64,000 nt of DNA. Source: Eustoma russellianum. Its lineage: Eukaryota > Streptophyta > Magnoliopsida > Gentianales > Gentianaceae. The position numbers and the translations under genes are program-made. Position 1 is the first letter of the stretch. Each line of letters starts with the position of its first letter. The notes below the pieces were generated by a model. That model was not told the DNA's origin and searched no databases. It saw only the letters and a program-made list of their open reading frames with translations. Location: the NCBI GenBank assembly GCA_036186865.1, contig AP025053.1, positions 2,889,224-2,953,223 on the forward strand, read 5' to 3'. This document shows, one piece after another, positions 1 through 10,809 of the stretch.

Positions 1-3000
1 AAATCATTAATCAAGTAAGGGAAATATTTGATTTTGATGAGGAAAACGGAGTGACTGATGTTAGAAATGATGGCACACCACTAGGGTTATCACAAGAAAG
101 TTTCTCTTTGGTTGTTGAGAACAATGAAGTTGGTGACTTGAAGAATGATGAGGTGGAAATGTCTTATGAATTGAATAGTGTGCCAAGCAGTTCTGTGAAA
201 TTGCCATGGGTGAGTGAGAGTAAGACAGAATATGTTGAAGGTAATAAATTGAAGAACAAGAATGCTGATCTTGCTGAGAAAATTGACTTAAAGAATGACC
301 TGATCGAAATGCCTGATGAATTGAATAACGTGTCAAGCATCTCGGTGAGATTGCCATGGGAGAGTCGGAGTAAGACAGAATATGTTGAAGAGATTAAATT
401 GGAAAACAGAAATGTTTATCTTGCTGAGAAACTAGTGCCCGAACCCGAGCTAAAGAGGCTAAGGAACATGGCAAGGAGGATGGTGGAGAGAATTAAAGTT
501 GGGGAAGCTGGTGTAACACAGGAATTGGTGCATTCTATTCATAAGAAGTGGAAAATGGATGAGGTGGTCAAGTTGAAATTTGAAGGCCCTCCAGCTAAGA
601 ACATGAGAACCACACATGAGTTTCTAGAGGTTATTCCCCTTATGCAAGTACCTTATGCATTGATAACATTAAATTTTGAATGTTAACTTGTAAAGTTAAA
701 TTGTGGTATTAATATTTTATCTAGATATTTTCTCCCCTTTTGGCCTTCTATTATACATTGGTGGATATCTGCTTTCTGTTTGTTAGATTTCACTTACTTG
801 GTTATTGTACTGAGACTGATTATATATCATTGTACTGGATGCTTTAAGTGTCTGTATCTTGCTTGATGTCAGAGTAGAACGGGAGGTTTGGTTATATGGA
901 GATCAGGAAGTTTGGTTGTACTCTATAGAGGAAAGGGATACAAGCTTGATTGTGTAGAATCATACATCAAGCAGTCTCAAGATAATGTAAAAAAGATTGG
1001 ATCATCAAAAGCTTCTGTGGTAGATGTCGATCTGAGCTCTGAGACCAAATGGTCTGGCATGGCTGCTGGTTTTCCGAACACTGGTTCTTCTACACGTTCT
1101 AACGACCTGTCTCCAAAGGAGCTGAATGATCTACAAGAGCTGAACCTTGTATTGGAGGAGCTTGGTCCACGTTATGAAAGTTGGTCAGGGCGTGAACCAT
1201 TGCCTGTTGATGCAGACTTGCTGCCTGCCTGTGTTCCTGGATTCAAAGGCCCCGTTAGACACCTGCCTTATGGAATAAGGCACAATCTACGAGACAAAGA
1301 AATGACATATCTCCGTCAAACTGCAAAAACAGTGCCTCCACATTTTGCTCTTGGTTTGTGCCAACTGATATTTCTTGGTGGTTATATCTTATCCATGCAT
1401 AACATTGCTAAAAAAGATTTTCTTTTTCAACCCCCTTGTTTAGGTAGAAACAGACAGCTGCAAGGTTTGGCATCAGCTATGGTAAAGCTTTGGGAGAAAA
1501 GCGCCATTGCAAAGATAGCCATTAAACGAGGGGTTCAGAATACTTGCAATGAGAGAATGGCAGAAGAGCTCAAGGTTAGCTATGAGAAAACACTTCAATC
1601 ATTCAAATGTTTTGATGTGCTATGGTCTGAATCCTTGAAGTTATGGAATCAGATGGTAAACATGAGTTTTATCAGGAGTTAATTGGTGGGAAAACCAAGC
1701 TGAATAATTATTTGTGAATTTTGTTGTTCTCAGACATAGTGAATTGAGTTTGGTGGAGTCCGCTTCAGCAGAGTATATTACAGCTTTAATTTCTGTTTCT
1801 TGAATCAGGCACTGACTGGAGGAACACTGATGTCTAGAAACAAGGAATACATTGTATTCTACCGAGGAAATGATTTTTTGCCAAGAAGTATCTCAGAAGC
1901 AGTGAAAGAGAGGAAAAAAGTATCTGATCTCAAGCAGGATGAAGAAGAAAAGGCTCGTCATAAAGCTATCACGCTGATTGATTCAGATATAAAACTAACT
2001 AAGCAGCCTTTAGTTGCGGGAACCCTTTCAGAGACAAAAGCAGCAACCGCACATTGGTCCAACGAACCAAGCAGTGAAGAGTTAGAGAAAATGATGAAAG
2101 ATGCAGCTGTAGCAAGACATGCTTCTCTGGTTAAATTTCTTGAAAACAAGCTAGCTACTGTAAGTTGCAACATGCTAACAGAATAACTCTTAATCAGCTC
2201 CTTTCAAGTGGTCTGGTTGTTCAAACAATTTTAACCTTCTGATATCTGCAGGCAAAAGGGAAAATAACTTTGGCTGAGAAAGCTCTACGAAGCATGCAGG
2301 CAAATTTTGAGCCAGCAGATCTGCCCACAGATTTGGAAACTTTGACTGATGAGGAAAGGTTTTTATTTCGGAAAATTGGTCTAAGCATGAAAACTTACTT
2401 ACCGCTAGGTACTGATTGATTAAACCCTACAGATGGTTGGAATAATATGTTTCATACTGAATTAGAATGAAATTATGTAAAATTTACTCGTTAAATTGCT
2501 TCTGCACACATGCTTTCTTAATTTTGCATTAAACCTTGCTTATGGCACTGCTAGTTTGAAGATGAAATTTATGACTTTGCTGTTTTTTATTATAGGAAGG
2601 AGGGGGCTCTTTGATGGCACAATAGAAAATATGCACTTACACTGGAAATACAAAGAAGTGGTTAAGGTTATCGTGGATGGAAGAAAAAAACTTTCACAAG
2701 TCAAGCATATAGCAGTGGCCCTTGAGGCTGAGAGCGGTGGAGTTCTGGTTTCTGTTGACAGAACTATTAAAGGATATGCAATCATCGTCTACCGTGGAAA
2801 GAACTATCAGCGGCCAGCCGCATTTAGGCCTAAAAATCTTCTGAGCAAGAGACAAGCTTTATCGCGTGCAATTGAACTTCAAAGGCGTGAGGTAATGCCT
2901 CATCGTTCCACTAATGGTCTTTGTAGTTTTTCTGGAAATAGCTGGGTTCTAGTTTTGTGGTTGACTTATTGATTGTGAATGTATTTCCAACCGAATCAGG

Positions 3001-3718
3001 GATTGAAGCACCATGTCTCAGATTTGCAAGAAAAGATCAAGAAACTGAAGGCTGATCTTGTACAGTATTCATTTTGTCAACCGCCTATTCATTATGCAAC
3101 TCCTTAGGTCAGAAATATAAACAAGTCTGCATCTTTCTTATGACTTGCAGGATCATATGAAGCTTGTCAAGGAGATTGATGAGCAGACCTTGTATTCAAG
3201 GATAGATGATGCCTCTGATGATGATGATGATGACGACTTTGAAGAAGTAAGTAAAATAAGTAAAACGCAAGAGAAATGATTAATCCATATAACCGATCTA
3301 GGGAAAGGCTTGGGTGGTGTTGTTGTTGTCAGTGTTATTGACATTTTTGCAGCTAGAAATTTTACAAAAACAAGTCTACTTTGTTTGCAGAAAGTATCCT
3401 ATTAATTTTACATTCAGTTATCTGTCTGCTGGGAGTAGCTACTTCCATCTCTAGATAAACTGATACATAATATATTGCAGTGGATAAAAATATGTAAGCA
3501 TAGTAAACACACCCCTTACATCAATTAGGTATGTAGAATAGAACTCCAATAGTTAACACAGTTAATTGCTTTGATTGGATATTGATTTCTCTATTGTAAG
3601 TTGCAACATCCTGTTGGACTTTATAATTCTTTAGTCTTGACTAAACATTAATTCGTGATCCTAGGATGAATTCGACCAGGCAAATCTGGACTCTGAAGAG
3701 GAGGATGGCCTTTCTTGA
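1..3718 (+). CDS. CFM3: CRM-domain RNA splicing factor, probable CFM3 (5' end outside window)
   Basis: This is the 3' part of a gene for a CRM-domain protein, a family that binds group II introns and promotes their splicing in plastids and mitochondria. Nine exons join in frame: 1-629, 873-1353, 1444-1574, 1809-2159, 2252-2408, 2596-2891, 3000-3059, 3151-3246 and 3665-3718, giving about 750 visible residues. Three CRM domains are seen, near residues 145-240, 340-445 and 560-665. Each ends in the usual GG-x-L/V ... YRG signature (TGGLVIWRSG, TGGTLMSRNKE, SGGVLVSVDR). The C-terminus is a coiled-coil-like stretch followed by an acidic tail rich in D and E. Three CRM domains and the tail point to CFM3 rather than CAF1/CAF2 (two) or CFM2 (four); CRS1 is the main alternative. 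The transit peptide and start codon lie left of the window. A 150-bp in-frame tandem duplication precedes the first CRM domain. Confidence 0.88.
135..434 (+). repeat. 150-bp in-frame tandem duplication inside the CRM gene
   Basis: Two adjacent 150-bp units, 135-284 and 285-434, align without gaps and encode two similar 50-residue blocks. Both contain the motif LPW followed by SKTEYVE and end in LAEK. The second block leads directly into the first CRM domain. The motif before CRM1 is normally single in this family as I remember it, so this looks like a lineage-specific internal duplication. Confidence 0.85.
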
Positions 3719-5112
3719 AATGGACTTAAAAGAACAGAATTTGTTCAAGCATTTTGGAGCCTTTGGGTAGGGAATGGAGACTGTTTGTATAGTACGCGAG
3801 ATCAACTAAGCTTTCCCCTGGCATGTTCATCCAAGGTTGCCTGAACTCTTGGTTTGTCATTATTTATGGTGGGATGATGGAGCAGACACTCCTATCCATA
3901 TTGTCTATGTCATGCAGCATCTGTTTCTAGCCATGATGAATAGCATAATATTAGCTGACTTCTTGGATTTGCTTCAAGGGAACAACTCAGATTAACAATA
4001 TAAACTTGTAGCTGAGAATATCTCCTGCTGGAAAGATGCCTTTGTGATGGCTCATATTTGGTTGTGATCCATCTGATACAGATCCAAAGTGACAAAGATG
4101 GTGTCTCTTCTAGCTTTTCCTTCTCTTTTTGTTGCTCGTTAGTGGTGGAGTAGGGTGGGTGGTGCAGGTGGTGTGCTGGAATTGGGATTTTAACTTTACC
4201 AGAGAACTAAGTCATTAATTAAATCTTCCTAAATGGTCGTGATTTGTTCACGATATGTACATACAAATCGACAAATTTTTAATATCGAATTTCTCAGTTG
4301 ATCTTGAATTGCAGTTAGCAAGATGATCTGAAGTCTCATCTTTTTGGAGGGTAGGGAATGGATGCTGCCGATTACAGTGATTCCAATGTGAAACAAAACA
4401 TACCAAAAAGGCGTTCCTGATTGCACTAGGAGTGCGGGGAGGGATCGGATTGCTTCGCGATCTGGTGTGCAGTCTTGTTTTACTCTTTGTGCAGGAGGCT
4501 TTTTTCGCGGTTCGAATCTGTGACTTCAATGCCCTCAAAACATACCATCAAAAACACACATGAAATACAATTTGAGACGTGTATACTTAATTAATCATAA
4601 GACTGGAATACTACTAAGGCTGCGGAGGAAGATGTAGAAACTTCTTGAATCATTATTTGGTTCTCCCAATTTCAAATGCTTGATCGACCTCTGCCTAACA
4701 AATTCCTCAAAAGTTCTCAACTAAGGAATCATAGCTGGCTATTCAACGGTTCAAAATCATCTCTCACAATTAAAAAAAAAAAAAATTCATCTCTCACTAG
4801 TTTCAGAAATAGCATGTACATGGCTGACAAGTCACTAGTACCAAAAACAAGATACTATTGTACCACATTCACTGGCAGTAGATACATAAAGCACACAAGT
4901 TGCCCCAAAGTTGAGGCTCCAGCTGATATCTTTCCAAAAGATCAAATTTGAATTCCAAGGGCGTCAGATAATTATCTTACATATATAAAAGGCAGGCAGA
5001 ATGAGCATTGATGCCACTGAATCTTACAAAAATGTTTACAGCAAGCACCAGGGTAAATTTATACTGCTAAGAGGAAAAAAGAAACAAGAGAATTGCTGAA
5101 ACAAAATACTCA
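3719..5112. other. 3' UTR of CRM gene and convergent intergenic region
   Basis: The stretch lies between two convergent genes and should hold the 3' UTRs of both. No further coding exon was recognised. A fragment of a tRNA-derived SINE lies at about 4420-4532 on the minus strand, recognised by the box-B-like sequence GGTTCGAATC on the complementary side and the GATCGCGAAGC core also seen near 37250. Confidence 0.6.
4420..4532 (-). mobile_element. tRNA-derived SINE fragment
   Basis: Read on the minus strand, the segment holds a box-B-like sequence, then GCACAAAG and a GATCGCGAAGC core. The same order appears in the complete SINE at 37955-38141. Its 5' (box A) part is not recognisable, so this is a truncated copy. 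Confidence 0.55.
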
Positions 5113-8100
5113 TCAAGCCCTCCTTTTACTAAGACGCCAAGAATTAGGCTCGTGGTATCTGTCATAAAGTGGTTCAATGCGCTCTTGTCTCTTGCGCTTG
5201 CTCATTTTCGTGGGATCGGCAGACTTGAAAAATCTTGGTGCCAGCTCAATAAGCCACTTAGGATCAATAACCGTTACCTCACGCATATATTCTTTTGTAG
5301 TCATAACAAGCTCGTGGTAAATAACCCAGTCTGGCTGTCTCTGAAATAAAGCACTGCTTGGATGAATATATACAGCCTGGTTTTCCACCAGGGTTTTGTA
5401 GCCTTCTTGTGGGTCCTTTCTGGCAGCATGGAAAAAGAACCCGGCAGTTATAGCCTTCCTTATCTTAGTGAAATTCTTCCCAGCACTCAAGACATCCAAT
5501 TTGTACCTGAGCAAACACGATAACAATCAGCACCATAACTTCCTTGGTTGCAACATATTTAACCAAAGAAGCAAATAAGCAGCAAACAAATAAGAATAAC
5601 AGTAACACATCAAACAAACATTACCCCATTGCCTTTGGCTCCCGCCTATAGAGGGGCATGGGGGGTCGGATGTACGCAATCATATCCATGTGTTAGAAAA
5701 ACATAGAGGTTGTTTCCCGATGACCCATAATGAAAATTGCGTGTCGATCAACTGCTACTTCACAATATAAGAAGCACAGTCAATTTAGTGAATCATTTTT
5801 CTTTATTCCATCATATTCCAAAGTCAAAGAACATGTGTGTCCTTAACTCATTGGAATGGAAACAGTAACACATAATATGAAAATGAAAATATTTGAATCA
5901 GATGACCAAACTGAAAAATATATTCAGGAGTAAACACACAAAATAACAAGAAACAAATCCTCAAAAGAGGAAAGAGCAAAAGGAGCCAGCACATACTTGT
6001 CCATGATGGAAAGAAGTTGCTTCCTGACATCCTGAGCCCTTCTCAAAGACCGAGACTGAACAAAATTCTCAAAACACCATGGACCAGAAAAATTTTTTGC
6101 CTTCCAGGCTTCATATACAGCAAGTAATGTCAAATGATCTCCTTCAGGCTGGAAAAACTTGGCTCTTTTCTGATCTGCTTGAGCCTGTTTTTCCCTTGGC
6201 CTGTAGAAGATATTTCCAGTTTGAATCATCGCAATTATTGTAAGAATCTCGTCACTGCAACCAAGATCTACACTAGCGAGAAGCATCTTGGACAGAGGGG
6301 GCTCAAGAGGAAATTCTGCCATTTTCCTACCCAACTTAGTGAGCAGCCCTTCTTCATCCAGAGCTCCAAGACTGTACAGCTGTTCCATGGCAGACAAGAG
6401 GGCTTGAGGAGCAGGAGGATCCATGAAGTCAAAAGACAAAAGATCATTGATGCCCATGGCTTTCATAGTAAGGGTTGTCATCCCCAGGTTTATCCTTTGA
6501 ATTTCAGGAATTGTAGTGGGTGGCATTTCATTGTGGAAGGCACTTTCGGTATAAAGGCGGTAACACTTCCCTGGGCCTGTACGCCCAGCACGTCCAGCTC
6601 TCTGCTTTGCTGAAGCTTGTGAAATCGGGGTTATAACCAGAGAATCAAGACCCTGTTTGGCATTGTATACATTTTGTTTAGCAAAACCAGGATCAATAAC
6701 ATAGTATATGCCATCAATGGTCAATGATGCTTCGGCAATATTTGTAGCAACAACAACTTTCCTCTTTCCAGGAGGCGCAGGTTCAAAAATCCTTGATTGC
6801 ATTTCACTAGGTAAGGCACTGTATACAGGGAGGATAATCAGCTCCGGTACATTTTTGCCTAATCCTTTCATTCTCTCATAAAGACACTGACAAGCATAAT
6901 CAATCTCCTCCTGACCAGTCAAGAAGAGGAGTATATCACCTTCAGGTTCTGTCAAGTGGATTTGCAAGACTGTTATCAAAGAGGCATCAAGATAATCACT
7001 CTCAGGCTGCTTGGTATACAGTATTTCTACAGGGAAAGTTCTTCCAGGAATGGTGAAGATGTTACAGTTGAAGAAATACCCTGAAAATTTCTCAGCGTCC
7101 AACGTGGCAGATGTGACTATAAGTCGAAGGTCAGGTCTCCTATCTACGAGTTTCTTCAGTAGTCCAAAAAGAACATCAGTATGGATTGTCCTTTCATGAG
7201 CTTCGTCTAACATGACCACTGAATACTGAGACAAATTTTCATCAATCAGAATCTCCCTCAGCAACATACCATCAGTCATATACTTGATGACTGTATCAGG
7301 CCCAGTACAATCCTCAAAACGTATAGCATATCCAACCTCCTCCCCAAGACGACATCCAAACTCTTCAGCGACCCTCTTAGCCACAGACATAGCAGCAACC
7401 CTACGAGGTTGAGTACATCCAATCTTGCCCCTAGTAGTATATCCTGCCTCAGCCAAATATTGTGTAACCTGAGTTGTCTTCCCTGAACCAGTCTCACCAA
7501 TTACGACCAGAACCTGATTATGCTTCACAGCTTCAACTAGCTCTCTCTTCAATTTGTATATTGGTAGACTTTCCCTCTGTTCCTGAATAGAAAGCTTGGA
7601 CCTTTGGCCAAAGGTCAGCGCTTTCCCATATGCATCTTTTTTCCATTCTGGCATATCATATGCTGATAAGCCGACACCCCTAAGCTCCTGGGCCAAATGC
7701 CTTTCACCTGTCTCTGGCATAGGATCTTCCCATGGACGATTTAAATCTTTTGGAATTGAATCCAACATTGTCCTTTGCTGTTGTTCCCTCACTTCCCTTC
7801 TCTCCTTAATTAAAGCAGACTGAAGGGCAGCTGCACGACTCAACGAACCCTCAGGATTTTTAAATATCTTGACAGGAGACATGTCCATTGAATAGCGACT
7901 CTGTCCCTGCAAAAAAGCAGGCTCATCTTCGTTCAGCTCAATCTCCAGCTCCTCCTCTGTGCCCTCTTCTTGATACAACACCCCATCTCCGTCGTCGTCA
8001 TACATCGGGTGCTCTTTGAGACTCAAGACGCCAGAGGCCATAAGCTGTTTCGCCTCCCACTTCTCAGGTGAGCTCATCCTCTTCAATGGCCTCCGGGATG

Positions 8101-9184
8101 GAACTACATCGTCTCCCTCGGTGATTCTTATTCCTGAAAGCCCTGTTTTAGTCACAGGCCCCCCATTGCTATCTGGATTTGCCCTGAAGCCATCCTCTTC
8201 CCCAGTCTTCTTCAAAGGCAACAAATCCTTTCCAGTATTCTGATCGACATCCCTCATTGATAAGCTCAACTTTTGGCCATTCATCGATATTACCTTCACA
8301 TAAACCTCCTGATCCCTCTTCATAACATCCTTGGCATTTGAAATCCTCCTAGTTGCAATTTGTGAGACATGCACCAATCCCTCCTTCCCCCTGATATCAT
8401 TCAGCTGTACAAAACAACCTGTATCCATTACCCTCGACACCCTCCCCTTATATACCTTATACAACTCTAGCTCGTCTGGCTTGTGCCTCCCGTTCCTTCT
8501 CTCCCGTGTATCCTCACCATCAACATCCCTGTCCCCATCATTCGTCCTCCTGCTTCTATCCTCCCTGCTTCCTCTGTACCTTTCCCTGTCCTTATGATCA
8601 TCCTCATAATCATCATTCCTATCCCTCCTATTGCGACGCCGACCTCGCTCAAGATCTTTATAGTCATCCTGGTAATCATGATCCCTCTCCCTCGTCCTAT
8701 TTCGACCCTGGACCCTGTCATGATCTCGGTCTCTCCTACCGTCCTGCCTACGTCTACGTTCATCTTCCTCCTCATCTCTGGCGTCTTTCAACCTCTGTTT
8801 ACTCTTAGCTTCCATCTCGATCTCAATCTCCAATTCTTTCACCCTCTCCCTACTATCTGCAATGTTCAAAGCAGAAAATCCTGACTTCTTCTCATCAGCT
8901 TTGCGGTCATTCTCCAATTTGGACTTGGATTTTGGAGGTAAAATAGCATGAATTATAGTAATCAGCGTGCGAACGAAATAGTCAGGCATATCTGCCCCAT
9001 TCTCTTTAAGCTTAGAATCAAATTCATCTACAGTACTAGAATTCCGACCAAGTTCGGTAATAAATTCTGCTAAAACTTTGTCTCCGAACCCTAAATGAGA
9101 TTCTAGTTCTGTACACACCTTGGATACCAGAGACAAATACTCTAACTTCTCCAAGCTATCGTCTTCTTTGCTCGCCGCCCCCAT
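5113..9184 (-). CDS. DEAH5: DEAH5-type pre-mRNA splicing ATP-dependent RNA helicase (Prp22/DHX8 family)
   Basis: The gene encodes a 1193-residue spliceosomal DEAH-box helicase, the family that releases mature mRNA from the spliceosome in the nucleus. It has two coding exons, 5997-9184 and 5113-5506, joined inside a lysine codon (AA|G). From the N-terminus there are a conserved head starting MGAASKED, a charged stretch rich in R, D and E (about 140-235), an S1 RNA-binding domain (about 243-313), the helicase core with GETGSGKTT (about 562), DEAH (about 658) and SAT, and an OB-fold end finishing NSWRLSKRRA. All of these match Arabidopsis DEAH5 in order and length. I chose the ATG at 9184 because family members begin MGA; an in-frame ATG 18 codons upstream is less likely. 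The only intron carries an Au-like SINE copy. Confidence 0.96.
5612..5826 (-). mobile_element. Au-like SINE in the DEAH5 intron
   Basis: This copy lies in the single intron of the helicase gene, in the same orientation as the gene. On the minus strand it runs from a head around GGAATAAAG, through CGGGAAACAACCTC and a GCGTACATCCGACC-like block, to a GGGGTAATGT tail. The same order recurs in about nine other copies in the window. No clear target duplication was found. Confidence 0.7.
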
Positions 9185-10809
9185 CTCGACGCAACCGATC
9201 GGATATATGCGCAGGTTAGTGTACCTTCTGCCTATCAATAATTATGAAAAAGAAAAAGAAACACACAAGATTATGGATTTTTGCGAACTAGGGTTTTCTT
9301 CTTCCAAATTTGGAGGACACTGGAGCTTGGGAGGGGGGAAACCCGATCCGGAGTAGAAAGCAACCGGGTCTGTCGATTTATGGAAACAAGGTACACTAAC
9401 AGCCATGTCGGTTAGGAAAACAGCCATGTCGGTTAGGATAATTTTAAATCTAATTCCACGTGGCTTTTCTTTTTCATAAACCTTAAAACCTTTAAAACAC
9501 TAATAAGTAAATCCTAGTAGATTCGTTGTAAAAATAAAAAATAAAAACCTAATAAAGCTAACCATCCATCCAATTAGGGGTGTTAATCAAATCAAACAGT
9601 TCACGAAGTGTTTGAGTTCGATTCGTATTTGATTCGAGTTTGTTCGTTAATTTTACTTAAACTGACCGAGTTCGAACACCTAATTGAGCTCGTTTACCAA
9701 AACAAGTCAAACTGAACTGTTTGACTCGTTTAAATCATTATAGTATTTTAAACCGAACTAAAACCAATTTTGAAGCTCGTTACAGTAAACGAATCGAGCC
9801 GAATAATTCGTTTAACTAAATGAATCCGAATTCAAAAACTTAATATTCGGCTTGACTCGGTTCGTTAACATCCCTACCTCCGGTGAGCCACTAATCAACT
9901 AGTTTGATTAGTATGCAATAAAGATGAAACAAATAAATGACTATACATAAAAGTATGCAACAGAGATCCACACATTTATGTTACTCTTCGGGGAAAAAAA
10001 TAGTTGATCTACTAATTTGGATCATGTTATAAGTTTTGGTTACAAGTTGTAAGCACATCTTTTTAGTTTTTTTAATTCTGCTCTAGTTTGAGTTTTATAA
10101 CTTCACAGTGAAGATACTAAAAATAACAGTTAAGAGAAACTATCATTTGTTACATTTAAATATTTTCTTCAATGTGTAAAAACCATGCATCATCATCATC
10201 ATCATCATCCATACCCAGTATATCCCAGCGACAGCAAAAGCTATCGTCATAAAAAAAAACCATGCATGAACTGTTTTTGTTTTATAAACGTATACTAGTA
10301 TATTGTATATTGTGATAACTTATCTTTTAAAAATACAACTAAATCAAATAAGAAATTAATTTGTTAACAAAAAATTAAGTACTTTTTAAAGAATCTTGTA
10401 CACTTATTGTGATAAAGAATCTTGTACAAAAAACAGACCAACCACTGATCCTAACAAATAATTGAAGCATAAAACAGTAGCCCAAGAAACGCGAATCATC
10501 TTTTGGACAAAAGTATGGTGGCAACTCTATGCTGTTACATCTAAGCTGGGTACTTAGATCACTCAGAATCAAAACCCACAAAGAACACATCAAATTTCAC
10601 AAGAACATTCCCTGATGATTGAAACAATGAATAAAGAGGAAAACAGGGACAGCCCAGAGTGGGAAACCCGACCATTCTGATTACATAAAAATCATAGGAT
10701 ATAGGATATGATTCAACCAAATCAGTCAAAATTGACACAAAGCACCCTTGTTGAAATACCATTGGAGCGCTTCTCAGGCCACAACACATACTGCAACCAG
10801 ATTGAAATC
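9185..10809. other. 5' flank of DEAH5, hAT MITE, and 3' UTR of NAP1
   Basis: The first part should contain the 5' UTR and promoter of the helicase gene; I saw no decisive core element. A degenerate hAT-type MITE occupies 9575-9876 and a short ATC microsatellite lies at about 10189-10209. The segment nearest 10809 should be the 3' UTR of the NAP1 gene. No other coding sequence was recognised. Confidence 0.5.
9575..9876. mobile_element. hAT-type MITE, degenerate target duplication
   Basis: The element begins TAGGGGTGTTAA and ends TTAACATCCCTA, which are inverted relative to each other, and its interior is rich in CGAAC and GTTCG words. The flanking octamers are CATCCAAT and CCTCCGGT, five of eight identical, which fits an old 8-bp duplication. 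It belongs with the copies at 18844 and 23573. Confidence 0.72.

Noticed and set aside
8483..8884. Plus-strand open frames opposite the helicase N-terminus
   Set aside because: They are the antisense of the R/D/E-rich region of DEAH5, and their proline/serine/isoleucine-rich content is a compositional shadow.
9185..9238. Upstream in-frame ATG of the helicase giving 18 extra residues
   Set aside because: The extra residues have no family counterpart, and the next methionine starts the conserved MGA sequence.
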